64,000 nt of DNA, from positions 82,884,178 through 82,948,177 of the forward strand of contig CM061241.1 in the NCBI GenBank assembly GCA_030848705.1, read 5' to 3'. This DNA is from Heracleum sosnowskyi. Lineage: Eukaryota > Streptophyta > Magnoliopsida > Apiales > Apiaceae. A model generated the notes under the pieces. The model did not search any database and was not told the DNA's origin. It saw nothing but the letters and a program-made list of their open reading frames with translations. The position numbers were made by a program, and so were the translations under genes. The stretch's first letter is position 1; every line of letters begins with the position of its first letter. Below are positions 10,915-21,350 of this stretch, one piece after another.

Positions 10915-11256
10915 TCTCAGCAAATACTTTAGTATAATATATATATGCTGTATTAATATTCTTAACTGGAAATGTACTATTTAACACACACAGTATTATT
11001 TGCCAAAAGATTGATTTATTATGACAGCAATAACAATACATATATAGAAAATGAAGGTAAACAAACACATGCGATAAAGTTGCATGACTCCAACTGAACA
11101 ACTACTTCCTACGTTTATTAAGCTAGTTCCTACAAACCAGCAACAAAGAAACACATGACTGGGTCGTGTCAAATACTCCTGCAGACCAAGTCCAAGCCCA
11201 TTACTCCAGCCCATTACTCCAGCTGGTCTCAGACAAACTGCAGATTACTCGCAACA
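10915..11256 (-). repeat. Copia-1 5' LTR
   Basis: Right copy on the plus strand, which is the 5' LTR in element orientation, identical in length to 6431-6772. It should carry the element's promoter. Confidence 0.95.
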
Positions 11257-11476
11257 ATCCATACTATTACCATTGCATGATATGATAGTTATATATGGTA
11301 GTTATCGCCAAGATAAAAATGAGGATTAGGAGCTCTTCAGACACGTTGGTTTGTAATGATAAAGAAAAAGTTAAAACTCCTAATTAGCAGTCAGAAGTTC
11401 TCGCTTCAACTCCTTATAACTACATTCATGTATTCTTAACTTTCTTTGACGAAGTATTTGTTCTCAAATTTTGTAG

Positions 11477-11698
11477 AATAAGAAAGCTATCGTGGGGCAA
11501 AAAAGCGCTGAAGAAAGTACGGTGAAGCTGGCAAGAGCCCGGAGAGTGAGTTAAATTTTATAAGTGTAATTATGTATGGATATAGCTTTTTCAAAGGCAT
11601 GTTATTGATTTAAATGATAGAAAGAGAAGCACCAACTTTACCAACAAATCATAGAGCTATCGAAGAAACTCGATGACAAACAGTGTCTAGGATTGGAG
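11477..11698 (+). pseudogene. IDN2/FDM-like (XH/XS family) coiled-coil exon pair
   Basis: Two exon-like blocks at 11477-11545 (after ttttgtag, before gtgagt) and 11621-11698 (after gatag, before gtaata) keep one reading frame when joined. The translated text (QKSAEES-KLA, then KHQLYQQIIELSKKLDDKQ and LGLE) resembles the coiled-coil that precedes the XH domain in IDN2 and FACTOR OF DNA METHYLATION proteins, which act in RNA-directed DNA methylation. The XS, zinc-finger and XH parts are not seen nearby, so this is a fragment. The family call rests on one helical segment and could be wrong. Confidence 0.5.
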
Positions 11699-11699
11699 G

Positions 11700-14600
11700 T
11701 AATATAGATCAGGTACCGACTGTTTGTGTGTATTTTGCAGAATCTCATGTAACTTTCTAACTTGTATTCTGTTTTTTACAAAAACATATTAATCTGTTTT
11801 GTGTCCTTTAAATTCAATCAAAAATCACTGGCCCTCTAATGAAAATAAACATCAGTGGACTGTGCTTGGACAAAGCGCAATGGATACTGGTGTAATTTTG
11901 GTTAAGCCGGGAATATGTTTGTGGGTAGGCGGGGAATACATGCAGTTGTGGGAAAAAATTAGTACTTTTTTTCGGCGTTTAGTTACTTGCTAAACTTAAA
12001 TTATGAACATGTTGTTTGCCATGTTGTCTGCCATGTTAGCTTAGAAATAAGGTATACCTAGGTACATGTCTGTACAGTTGTTTAACATCGAACATTTATT
12101 CCCGCGGTAACATTGTTTTGGGTTTTAAATGGCTGGCCCTTACAGATTTGTTTCGCTGGCCAAAAAATAAGTAAATAAGTCCCGAAAAAAGGGTAGGTTA
12201 GGGATTGTCGTGGCCAAGGTTGTGGTACAGCAACGAGGCTGGCTAGACAACGCGGTTACCGGTAAAACTTAAGCTTTATTAATGTATCATTTAATTTTCA
12301 TTCCCTTCACCAACCTTTACTATCGTGTTATATTCTGCTTGAACTTGCTATTTTTAAACTTTGTAAAAGAAAAATGTGCCAATAAAAACGTTGTTGTAGA
12401 CCTTGATCGTATTAGAGCTGTAGCTCTTATCGAGTTCAACACCGAAACATCCAAAATAACAATAAATGTTAAACAAAATACATTAATGACAAAAGACTAT
12501 TGTGATGCTTGAATTTCAGAGCTACAGATGTAGATACGTTATAGGGAGTTGCAAGGAAACACAATACTATTAGTGACGTGAGAATTAAGAATTTGGAGGT
12601 TTCAGTAAATAACTGCCTTTTTCAACGTCGTAAATTACATGGGATATTCTACAAGTGTCGTAAGTGTGTTGTTTTTTCTCATGCAACATTTTCAAGCCTT
12701 ATTTCTGATCATTTTCGTGTCCAGATCGTGTTACAATAATTGCTTTTATACCTCAAATGGAGGGGCCTAATGTAGGTTCAGATTCTAAAGCTCAAAATGA
12801 GGATTCAGGCATGGTGAAGTGAGACAGCTGCAAGAATTCAAGAGAGGCATGACGGAAATATTTAATAGGCTGGTAAAAACCTTTATTGACAATGGATTAG
12901 CAGATTGTGAGGAGTTCCGTCTTGCAGACCCAGGAGCTAGAATCAGTTGTAACACAGCAAAGTAGAGGTAGTACTTTAACTCATTTCTTTTGCGGAACTT
13001 GTCATAGAATATTTGCTCACATCTTCTGTCTTCCCTATAACCTCATTTGTTTGACCTTTAGTTTTGTTAACAATTTATAATACATTTCTTCTGTCAAATT
13101 AGGAGTTTTAGTGGTACCTTCAAAAAGTACACCTTCCATCCTGTACAGAGGGACAAGTCTCAAATTAGGAGTTTTAGTGGAATTTTAAAACTGCTCGTTG
13201 CACTTATAGTACCATATTGTAGAAAGTTAGTGGCTGCAGAGTTCAAGTCTCGAGAGGATGCCTATAGTAGCTTTCCTTGTTACAGAATCATAATATCTCA
13301 TGATAAATCAACTCGTGAAATTTGCAAAAACTATAAGTTGATCTAGATAACATTTACTTTTCTATAAGCGAATCCCACACACCCATATCTAATGATGTCC
13401 TATTCAGATATATATATATATGAGTTTTAAACATGATTTTTTACTTTAGACAAGTGTTGTAATGACGAGGTATTGCTCTATTGGTATATCCAAAATTTAT
13501 TTGAACCCGACATAGGTCATGGTAAACTGTTTGATTTTTCTTAGTAACCAAAATTTCAGTGTGAAGTTTTAGTTTTCTCTGTTTTCATTTCGATTCCTTT
13601 ACTTCAATTTTCGCAAAAATTGTTCGGCTGAAACTCTATCTTCGTGCTCATTTTCTCATCTCATTCATCTAATGTAAGTTAATTCGTATTTTGGCGTCAT
13701 TGTTATAGTTCTAGGCATCAAATTCATTTTTTACGTGGAAGAGGCATGAATGAGGTAGGTTAAGTGTGATTAGTAAGTTGGAAAAAACAGTCACTTAATC
13801 TCGTCAAAATACTATAATGGCATTCATGTTACTCTCGTCAAAATACTACAAACTTAAATACAGTCCAAACAGATCAATTACAATAATCAACAAATTAACT
13901 CTAACAGGTAAGAATGTCCCGCTTTACAATTATAGTCACTGATTACTGTAAATTATAACCTCTATCATGTAAGAATGCTGCTTTCAGTAGTAAAAAATAG
14001 TCATCTAATTACAAGATGTTTGTTCTTTCACTTATTTGAACTAATGGTGATACTTAATTCTAAGGCTGATATTGTTATTATTAACCAGGAAAGAAAAAGG
14101 TCTGGAACAATCTCGCTTGAGCCGCTATCTGGGAGCCAAGTGAAGCAGTCTCGGGCACTATCATGGAGAGAATGATATTGATAAGTATGCAAGACAAAAA
14201 CAGCTATTGAAAAACGTTTGGACCTTATTAATTTATTCATTTTAGAGGCGATCCTTCTCAACTATTTATTTATATCCTTCCGTTATTAGCTACTCTTACT
14301 ATTACAGTCTGGCTTCAGGCTATTTAGTACATTAAAGTTATCACTTTAATGTGCTTAGTTCAATGACTAAACAAGCTGTGGCTCATAATTTAAATTTTTA
14401 CTTCCAGGCCCAGCTGATCGTAGAGTCTTCAGTTAGCTACTGTGATGTTCCAACTAGACATTGTTCACTTCTGCTTTACTTTTTCAGGTTGAAGTTATGG
14501 CACTGCTTAAACAACTAGAAGTACAGGCTCCTTCACAAGACCATGCCCATGCCCCTCTTCGTGAAAAATCTAATCTCGCTCCCTCTGCTGGTTCAGTCTA

Positions 14601-15712
14601 CTAATCTCCCTCATCTTTGTACATATATATGTGTAATTTTCTAAGTCTCTAAAGATCCTTACGTAGTCATTACATGTTTTAATGAGCAATGATTAATATA
14701 GGTTTCTATCTTACCGTCGTATATAGTCTCATCTTCCGGTATGTATGGTGTATAATTGTGCTCTCCATACTATTTAACGTTACATGATATGGTAATAGAA
14801 GGTGACATTTCTTCATGCAGAATACAGAGGAATTGTGTACAAAATTTAGGTTTAAAGATAATAGACTGGCTCTCAAAAAATAACATATAACTTCCTCTTG
14901 ACAACCTTAGTAATTTTTATAACTATATGCTAAAGTGAACAGTATAAAGCAGTGACATTCATGTTTTTCTATTTATTGGTGGCTTAATATGGTTTTTAGA
15001 CTTTTTGTATATTTGTCAGATTTGTGGGTATAACCCTGTTGAACTACCTTTGTAGGCCAACAAAATGCATACGACATAGTCTCAAGACTCTAAGGTAATG
15101 TTTCCCTAGGAAGAAGTATTGGATGGGAAAAAAAGGCAAAAGGAAGATATTGTTCAAGAGGAACAACAAGGCTAGGTAAAAACATGATTTGACTTACTAC
15201 ATGGTAGGACATTTTTTCGTGTATACACATATCAATATTTACTGTATTGGTATCACTACTTGTACCAGTATCTGCATACAATACATTAAAGGTCTTCACA
15301 TTTTGACATTGCATTTGGCAAAGGAGGTGTGAGAACTTGAGCAAGACAAAGGACATAAGATTGTGACTATCTTATCCTTGAGATACCTTAGTTGTGCAAC
15401 ATTTTCCATTCCAGAGTAGAAAGAAACTATTTGGATTCAAAGGATAGATAATTAGTACAGTGATGTGTATATTTATTTGTATTTATAACTCATGTACTGT
15501 TCGGTTGTGGATAATTAAGTAGCTACTAGCCTACTACTCCATCTAAATTCTTATTTAATCATACGTCGAACATTTGAATATTCCTTCAAGAGATTAGTTC
15601 ATTGAAATTCATACCTATTTTCAGTTGTATATTTTATTTTACATTCTAAGTATTCACATTTTGCAAATACCATTTAATTACGAAGCAACATAATTACATA
15701 TAAACATGATTT
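11700..15712. other. Gene-debris region with unassigned exon-like pieces
   Basis: No complete gene is recognisable. Open pieces include 12282-12512 (76 codons, plus strand, with NKNVVVDLDRIRAVALIEF near its middle), a block near 12757-12970 that needs one frameshift, and 14487-14603, which follows a tttttcag acceptor and runs to a TAG. None matches a family I know. A 21-bp phrase (tcaaattaggagttttagtg) is repeated at about 13096 and 13157. The interval ends at a Helitron 3' terminus, so the pieces could be Helitron cargo. No matching Helitron 5' end was established. Confidence 0.35.
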
Positions 15713-15721
15713 TACTAGCAA

Positions 15722-15751
15722 GCCCGTGCCTTGCACGGGCTATAAAGCTAG
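15722..15751 (+). mobile_element. Helitron 3' terminus
   Basis: A perfect 8-bp hairpin, GCCCGTGC-CTT-GCACGGGC, is followed after seven bases by CTAG and then T. That is the standard Helitron 3' end with insertion before T. The 5' end was not identified. Confidence 0.65.
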
Positions 15752-15870
15752 TTAGAAATAATAAGATACGTTGATTTAAATGGTTGAAAATTTGCATCTT
15801 AAGTTTGATGCTTAACTGCTAATAAAGAAAGGCAATTATCACACAATGAAGAAGAAGACACCAAGAGAAC

Positions 15871-16017
15871 AATTAATAGATATATGTATCAACTATCATA
15901 GATACACAATTCCTCTCCCTGCATTAATATGTATGAACACCAAACAAAATCAATCTTTATTGTAGATATACATAAATATGCATACATATACATCACGTTA
16001 TACCTAACACATTATAC
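15871..16017. repeat. Direct repeat copy 1 (about 147 bp)
   Basis: Repeated at 16523-16669 with only a few differences. The copies are separated by about 505 bp of AT-rich non-coding DNA. Confidence 0.9.
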
Positions 16018-16522
16018 AAATGCACAAAATGACAGTCCCTATAAAAGGTACATTACAATTTTTTTGCAGCAAACTTTTGTAACAGAGAAAAAGATAGTTG
16101 ATGTCACAAAATGACAGTCCATCAGATTTCTTATTTATATGCTGAGACTCCATTAGATTTCCTATTTTTTTTATGCTGAGAAGTAAGAACACGCTGTTTT
16201 GAAGACTGCACAACAATCTGACAAGGAAGTAAACCAAAATTCTCAACTGTACAGAACTAGTTACCAGGGTAGACACAAATACATATTCTAATTTTCAAAA
16301 CTTAAATCCCGGTAATATTGAAAAAAATAATCTCACCCAAACGTACACAAGGATTAGAAAAGTGCGTTACATCATAACAACTACATATTAACAACACAAT
16401 TCCACTGTACAGAACTACACAACAATCTGAAAGGAAGTAAATAACCCGAACCCATCAATAAACACAAAACATATAATCAAAATCATAAACATACAATAAA
16501 ATCTAACAAAATTGGTTTCTAG

Positions 16523-16669
16523 AATTAATAGATATATGTATCAACTATCATAGATACACAATTCCTCTCCTTGCATTAATATGTACGAACACCAAACAAA
16601 ATCAATCTCTATTGTAGATATACATAAATATGCATACATATACATCAGGTTATACCTAATACATTATAT
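16523..16669. repeat. Direct repeat copy 2 (about 147 bp)
   Basis: Near-identical to 15871-16017. Confidence 0.9.
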
Positions 16670-16838
16670 AAATATATTTTTGATCTAGCACAAACAAATC
16701 GAGATTAGAAATATAAAAAAGAGAGAACTAAAGAGAACTTACATCAAAGGAGTTACTAATGAGTTCACACAGAAAGATCTCTTGATTGCTATAAAGAGTG
16801 TTGATTACAAATAAAAGACCCGAATTTCTAGAAGACCA

Positions 16839-17280
16839 CCACCACCACCGTACATCAACTAACATCCACCACCACCACCATGGCACCACCGTTTATGTTG
16901 GAGACAAAAGAATATGGAAAATTAGGGCTTCAAGAGGAGGTGGAGAGTATGAGAAATTAGCAGATCGATTGAGAATTTAGGGTTTCAATAGATTGATTGA
17001 GGGGAAAAAATTTAGGATTACGTGAAATTGATAACAAGCCCAAATCGATTGAAAACCCTAATTTTATTGAAGTTGGTTGAAGCCGTAATCGATTGAAGCC
17101 CCAAATTGATTTGTGAAATTGATTAAACGCCAATTGTTAGAGTGATTTGATTTGTTTACCGTCGAGAGAGTGCGAGAGATGGAAAAGAGATAAGAGTGTG
17201 AGAGTGTAAAGAGATAAGAGTGAAAAGAAAATAGACGAGAGTGAGGGCGGTATTTTTGCCGCTCGCTTTTTTGTCTTAAA
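16839..17280 (-). other. 5'UTR-like or promoter-like minus-strand stretch
   Basis: Read on the minus strand this is pyrimidine-rich (CTCTTATCTC and CACTCTC repeats) and then contains several CAATCGATT and AACCCTAA words. It ends at GCCATGG with a GTG-repeat codon run that stops after eight codons. It resembles the leader and start of a host gene picked up by a transposon. The CAC/GTG triplet runs at 16839-16880 may be only a microsatellite. Confidence 0.25.
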
Positions 17281-17327
17281 TTTTCAGCCCCCGCTCTTTT
17301 TTGTCTGCTGTATCTTTTAACAAAAAA

Positions 17328-17406
17328 TTGGGTTTTGCAGAATCGAACCCCTCCCCTCTCTGAGAATGACCAAGTGCTAAAGCATTGCACCAACAACGCT
17401 TTTGCA
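17328..17406 (-). repeat. tRNA-like repeat, copy 1 (SINE head or tRNA pseudogene)
   Basis: On the minus strand the sequence has a D-arm with a perfect GTGC/GCAC stem, and further on GGTTCGATTC, the box B of RNA polymerase III promoters. Box A is weakened here (TGGTGCAATGC). A second copy with a better box A lies at 18099-18180. The acceptor stem does not pair, so it is not a functional tRNA gene. Confidence 0.5.
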
Positions 17407-17547
17407 CTAAATCAACTGTAAATTTTCTATATCATACCCCAAATTTATTTTATAAATTATAATTTTGGTAGATAGATTCATTATAAAAATATAGGAGTTT
17501 AAATTAAAAAAATCTAAAATTTTACATACATCTAAGAAATCAATATA

Positions 17548-17660
17548 TTTAATCATCCGTAAGGTTAGATCGTTGATTTTGTTTTTAAAAAATAAATCGA
17601 AAAGTGTTACCCTAGACAACCCCTAAAATATTGGTATAAACTCTAACTCAATCTTCGAAC
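17548..17660. repeat. Conserved internal block shared by CACTA-like elements, copy 1
   Basis: The order catccgta-ggttagatcgttga, then accctag, then aacccctaaa also occurs at 47375-47470 and, on the other strand, at about 63800-63925. All three lie in or next to elements with CACTA-type ends. Confidence 0.45.
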
Positions 17661-18098
17661 ACCGACACTCTTTCGTTTTCTAAACGACTTTAACTTTTTG
17701 TAATTCTTTTTTGTCTAAATTTTTTTCTTTACCTTCATCAAACTACAAAACGACGTTTCATCTAAAAAAAATTAATTTATCAACACGTCTTTATATTTTT
17801 AAAAACATTTTCGATATTAGGTTTTAGCGAATAACATAAAAACATAAGAATGTAAGTTTAAATCAACTAATTTTTTTCCTCCACTACTAAAATGAGTAGA
17901 TCTTTATGTCCATAGAGTTTGATTAACAAAAAACATGATAATCGATAACAAAAAATATAATAAAAACACATTCTCCCCTAATTTTATTTTTTTTATTATT
18001 TTATTAAGACATCAAAGCCTACCAACAATGGTAGGTTTTGATGTGCGAGGGAAATTCAAATTTTTCGTGCCATTTTTGACGGAAATTGCCCTAAAAAA

Positions 18099-18180
18099 TT
18101 GGGTTGTGCCGAATCGAACCCCTCCCCTGTTCGAGAATGACCAAGTGCTAAACCACTGCACCAACAATGCTTTTGCACTA
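18099..18180 (-). repeat. tRNA-like repeat, copy 2 (SINE head or tRNA pseudogene)
   Basis: Minus strand: box A TGGTGCAGTGG matches the polymerase III consensus, the D-stem GTGC/GCAC is perfect, and box B GGTTCGATTC follows about 32 bases later. It matches 17328-17406 over about 80 bp and little beyond, so the repeat unit is short. A tRNA-derived SINE head or a dispersed tRNA pseudogene fits best. Confidence 0.55.
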
Positions 18181-18214
18181 AATCCATCAAAACCTACCAA
18201 AATCTAGTAGGAAA

Positions 18215-18518
18215 TGACCCTGACAAAATTTCATTATTTTTTTTCCAGAAATTGTTTATTAATTTAAAATACGTGAGGCATGATGATGTGGAATGTGGGT
18301 CGTTGAAAAGTCAAATTGTGACAAAAACCGACCAAATCTGGTAGGAATTGATTTCCGACCAAGAATTGGTAGGAATTGATGATTGCGTGTACAAAACTTG
18401 GGACCCACATACACCATTTCCAACCAATTTCTTTGTTGGTTGGAAATGCTCAGTCATTTCCAACCAAATTTTTTTGGTATGTTTTAAATGGTAGAAAATG
18501 ACTGTTTTTCTTGTAGTG
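18215..18518 (+). mobile_element. CACTA-type transposon right end
   Basis: Repeated words accaaatctggtaggaa and ttccaaccaa(a)ttt in both orientations lead to gtttttcttgtagtg at 18518, a perfect CACTA right terminus. The left end was not found. The tRNA-like repeats and the conserved block at 17548 may lie inside the same element. Confidence 0.6.
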
Positions 18519-18639
18519 TTTATTAGATTCAAGTAAATTAGTAATAAATGATGAAAATTTAAAAGTTATAGTTGATCACTTGAATTGGCCTTGGAGTAAA
18601 ATATAATTAATCCATCAGGATCTGTAGGATAAATGAAAA

Positions 18640-18811
18640 AGAAGCTGCATAATTTTGTTACAGTACTGTTGGATAAATACTTTAAATTTAAAAATTAAAA
18701 GAATTTCGTCAGCTCAACTATTACAATGAAACTAAGCGCCAATTAATTTGGCATCTATTAATCTAAGTGGACTACGTATTTAAAACTTTAAACAGTTTGA
18801 TATAACTCTTT
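18640..18811 (-). pseudogene. Severed 3' end of MMP-A: last seven codons, stop and 3' UTR
   Basis: The minus strand at 18788-18811 reads the natural C-terminus K-E-L-Y-Q-T-V and TAA, as in MMP-C. The UTR to its left matches 48780-48870 and 39410-39510. This end is separated from the rest of MMP-A (23165-24093) by the LTR element at 18812-23164. The break lies inside the duplicated TCTTT. Confidence 0.9.
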
Positions 18812-19140
18812 TGTAGAAAAAGAAGAAATATTTGAACAAGAATATGTACAAACTGAAAATACTTTAAGGACTATTGTATTGTTTGTTTTGTTTATTCACT
18901 AATGAAAATTTACATCCAAATAAATAGACTAATAACACGTAAGGTGGTAGCAACAAAATAGGTGTCACTCCTATTTAACTCCACTTCTCACGTATTGCAT
19001 GACCTCCTAATAAAACTCAACTAACTTTGACCTAGTCTAGGTGATCACTCTTTCAAACTAAATACAGTTAACTAAATTTATTTAAAACAAAACAAACAGA
19101 ACAAATATTTAAACAATAAGTTTAAGATTAAATTCCAACA
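18812..19140 (-). repeat. TRIM-like element 3' LTR
   Basis: Left LTR, bounded by TGTAGAAA and TTCCAACA on the plus strand. The purine tract adjoins it at 19141-19155. Confidence 0.92.
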
Positions 19141-19248
19141 ATCACCCCCTTAATCTTAAACTTGTCATCAACATCATCTCAATAGATCAATGACATTACC
19201 TTGTCCATCTGACAAAGATCATCTTCCCATCTTACAACTTCTTCATCA

Positions 19249-19390
19249 GCCCGTATGGCTTTCAAACTGAGCCCGTATGGCTTTCAAACTGAGCCCGTAT
19301 GGCTATCAACTATCAACTGAGCCCGTATGGCTATAAACTGAGCCCGTATGGCTATCAACTGAGCCCGTATGGCTAAGCCCCTATGGCTTT
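19249..19390 (-). repeat. Minisatellite, about seven units of 14-28 bp
   Basis: The core gcccgtatggct is repeated seven times (the last as gcccctatggct), with spacers ttcaaactga, atcaactga or similar. On the minus strand the units remain partly translatable as AIRAQ(L/F)I repeats. It lies in the non-coding interior of the TRIM-like element. Confidence 0.9.
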
Positions 19391-19988
19391 CTTCCCGTTT
19401 GGAATTTGCTACTCGTATAGCAACACCATAAATAATACACACACAACTGCACCTGCACAAACACAAATTGCAACACCTCTCTATCTCTTTTCCATCTGTC
19501 TCGGTGGTCTCTCTGCACACACAAGAAAAGCCCACAAAAATAAATTAAACGGAACCACCAAGGCTCTGCCTCACTACTAGAAAAACTAGAATAGACATCG
19601 CACCTTTTACATCGATCGTTAATGTCACCGATGTTAAAAGTTTGAATGACATCGGTCTTTTTAAAATTGATGTATTTGTGTTGTTCAGACATTGCTTGCT
19701 AACAAAACCGATGTACTAGATAAGTTTTAAAAAAAATTATCGCGCTCTCCCCAAATATTATTCCCTCCTCTGCCAAAATCTTTTCCCACTTAACAAAATT
19801 TCATTCTCCCTCGTTCTTTCCCAACTCCCTGTTCTTTCCCCAACTCTCTCCTCTCTCACAAAAAACACAAAACATCACTCTCTGAAACACATAACACAAA
19901 TTCGTTTCCCCCCGTAATCATATTTGGGTTTGCTCCTCTTTCCTTCATTCTCTGTAAAACAAAAACAAACCCACAAATTACATAAAAC

Positions 19989-20025
19989 TCTCTCTCTCTC
20001 TCTCTTTCTCTCTTTCTCTCTCAAA
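19989..20025 (+). repeat. (CT)n microsatellite in a leader-like region
   Basis: Runs of CT with occasional TTT precede several ACCCTAA words and a 5'UTR-like stretch up to 20300. This is common in plant leader sequences and fits capture of a gene's 5' region. Confidence 0.8.
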
Positions 20026-20868
20026 CTTGAACCCCATTTGTTTGAAATACTAGCTCATAATTAAGTTAATTTAGCTGGATATGATTTGACACACAAATTC
20101 AGATTTCCACCCAAACCCTAATTGTCTGATTTATTCAAAATCCCGATTTGTTTGGAAGCTCAATTCTTAAATAAAAACCCTAGCTAGATTTATTGATTAG
20201 CTTGAAACCCCGTCTTGAAAAGATTGAATTCAAAGATCAAAACCCCCAAACGAATCCACAACTCAAAATCTCAATTTGTTCATTCAATTAGTAAGTGAGT
20301 TATTCAATTAGTTCCATTTATTTTTTAATTACTAACATTCTTTTTTGTTTCTTTGATTTTTTATGTAGGACCATTAATTTGGGCATTGCATGATTATTTG
20401 TTTCTGTGGGGGTAAGTTTGAGTTTAAGTTTGTTTAATTTTTAATCAGAAAGTTAGATGTTTGTGATCTTTCTATAAAATCAATTTGTATTTGTGTTGAA
20501 GTAATTATGTTTGTATGTATTTTATTTTAACCCAATTTGTGTTTTATGTATTTATGTAGATACTCACAATTCAATCTCCAAGTTGGATCTCAGTATATTT
20601 GGGTTTTGCATAAAAAAGTAGAATCTTGGATGTTTTCCTGATAGTCGAATTACTATGATGTCAGGTATTACTCTGTAATGTTATATGATGTTACTCTGTA
20701 ATCTTGGATGCTATTTTTTGAGTTATTTGCAAATTACAAACTTGACCGTATAGACAAGTTAAGTGCATAACTATTGGTTATGAAACATTACAGTGCATTT
20801 TGTGATGATTTAAATTTGTGATTTTGCAGTCCAATAGTGATTTTTTTCGAATCGCAGACCGAGATTTA

Positions 20869-21350
20869 ATGGAGGACGAGTGGGGTAATGTTTTTTTAAG
20901 TACTCGTGTTTGCGTAATATGTATTGTTTGTTTGATTGTGTTTCGATTACTGCATTGCTGTGTAATTAGAATATTACATGATTTTCGACTTTAAAGTTTG
21001 TAGCTTGAACACAGGAATTGGAATTTATGACAAAACGTAAACTTGTATAAGAAGTTATAATTAAGTTTTAGAATTCGAGAATGTAGATTGAAACTCACGA
21101 TGTTAGACATGTGTTTTATGAATATTTATTTAACAGATACCCTGTTAATTAGTATGTATAGTTTGTTTTATTGTTTTGGGTAAAGTTCTTTTATTTGAAG
21201 TGGTTTGACGAGTGTGTTGTTGTTTTAGAGGATGTGCATGTTCCCCCTGTTCTTAAAAAGGAGTTTGTAAAGAAGTTATGGGATGAGGAAGATGCGGATG
21301 AAAACGATATTAAAGAATCTTGGGAGGATGATGATGATGAACCTGCTGTG
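20869..21350 (+). pseudogene. Captured eIF3j-like fragment: start codon, exon 1, intron 1, exon 2
   Basis: Exon 1 is 20869-20884 (start codon, then GTAATG donor). Exon 2 is 21229-21350 (after TGTTTTAG, before GTATGT). Joined, the frame stays open and reads MEDEWEDV, PPVLKKE, WDEEDADENDIKESWED, then a run of Asp and EPAV. This matches the N-terminus of translation initiation factor eIF3 subunit J, with its PPVLKK and W-DE-D-DEN-(I/V)K-SWE signature. Later exons are missing. The intron is retained and splice sites are intact, so a genomic fragment was captured. It may still give a chimeric transcript. A further exon-like piece after ttgcag at 22123 is not recognised. Confidence 0.88.

Larger units (their letters stand above)
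6431..11256 (-). mobile_element. Complete young Ty1/copia retrotransposon (Copia-1)
   Basis: A full element with 342-bp LTRs (6431-6772 and 10915-11256), a minus-strand gag-pol, a primer-binding site and a purine tract. The target-site duplication atcca flanks it at 6426-6430 and 11257-11261. The LTRs differ at only one position that I can find (cacacgactggg against cacatgactggg), so insertion was very recent. The primer-binding site reads TGGTATCAGAGC on the minus strand, complementary to initiator Met tRNA, two bases inside the 5' LTR. In element orientation the LTR begins TGTTGC and ends CTGAGA, so its 3' end is GA and not the usual CA. All parts needed for transposition appear intact. Confidence 0.97.

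Noticed and set aside
16798..16980. His-rich 60-codon frame on the plus strand
   Set aside because: The residues come from CAC triplet runs; the surrounding sequence reads better as a leader on the other strand.
17328..18180. Functional tRNA genes
   Set aside because: Acceptor stems do not pair and the T-arm is decayed in both copies.
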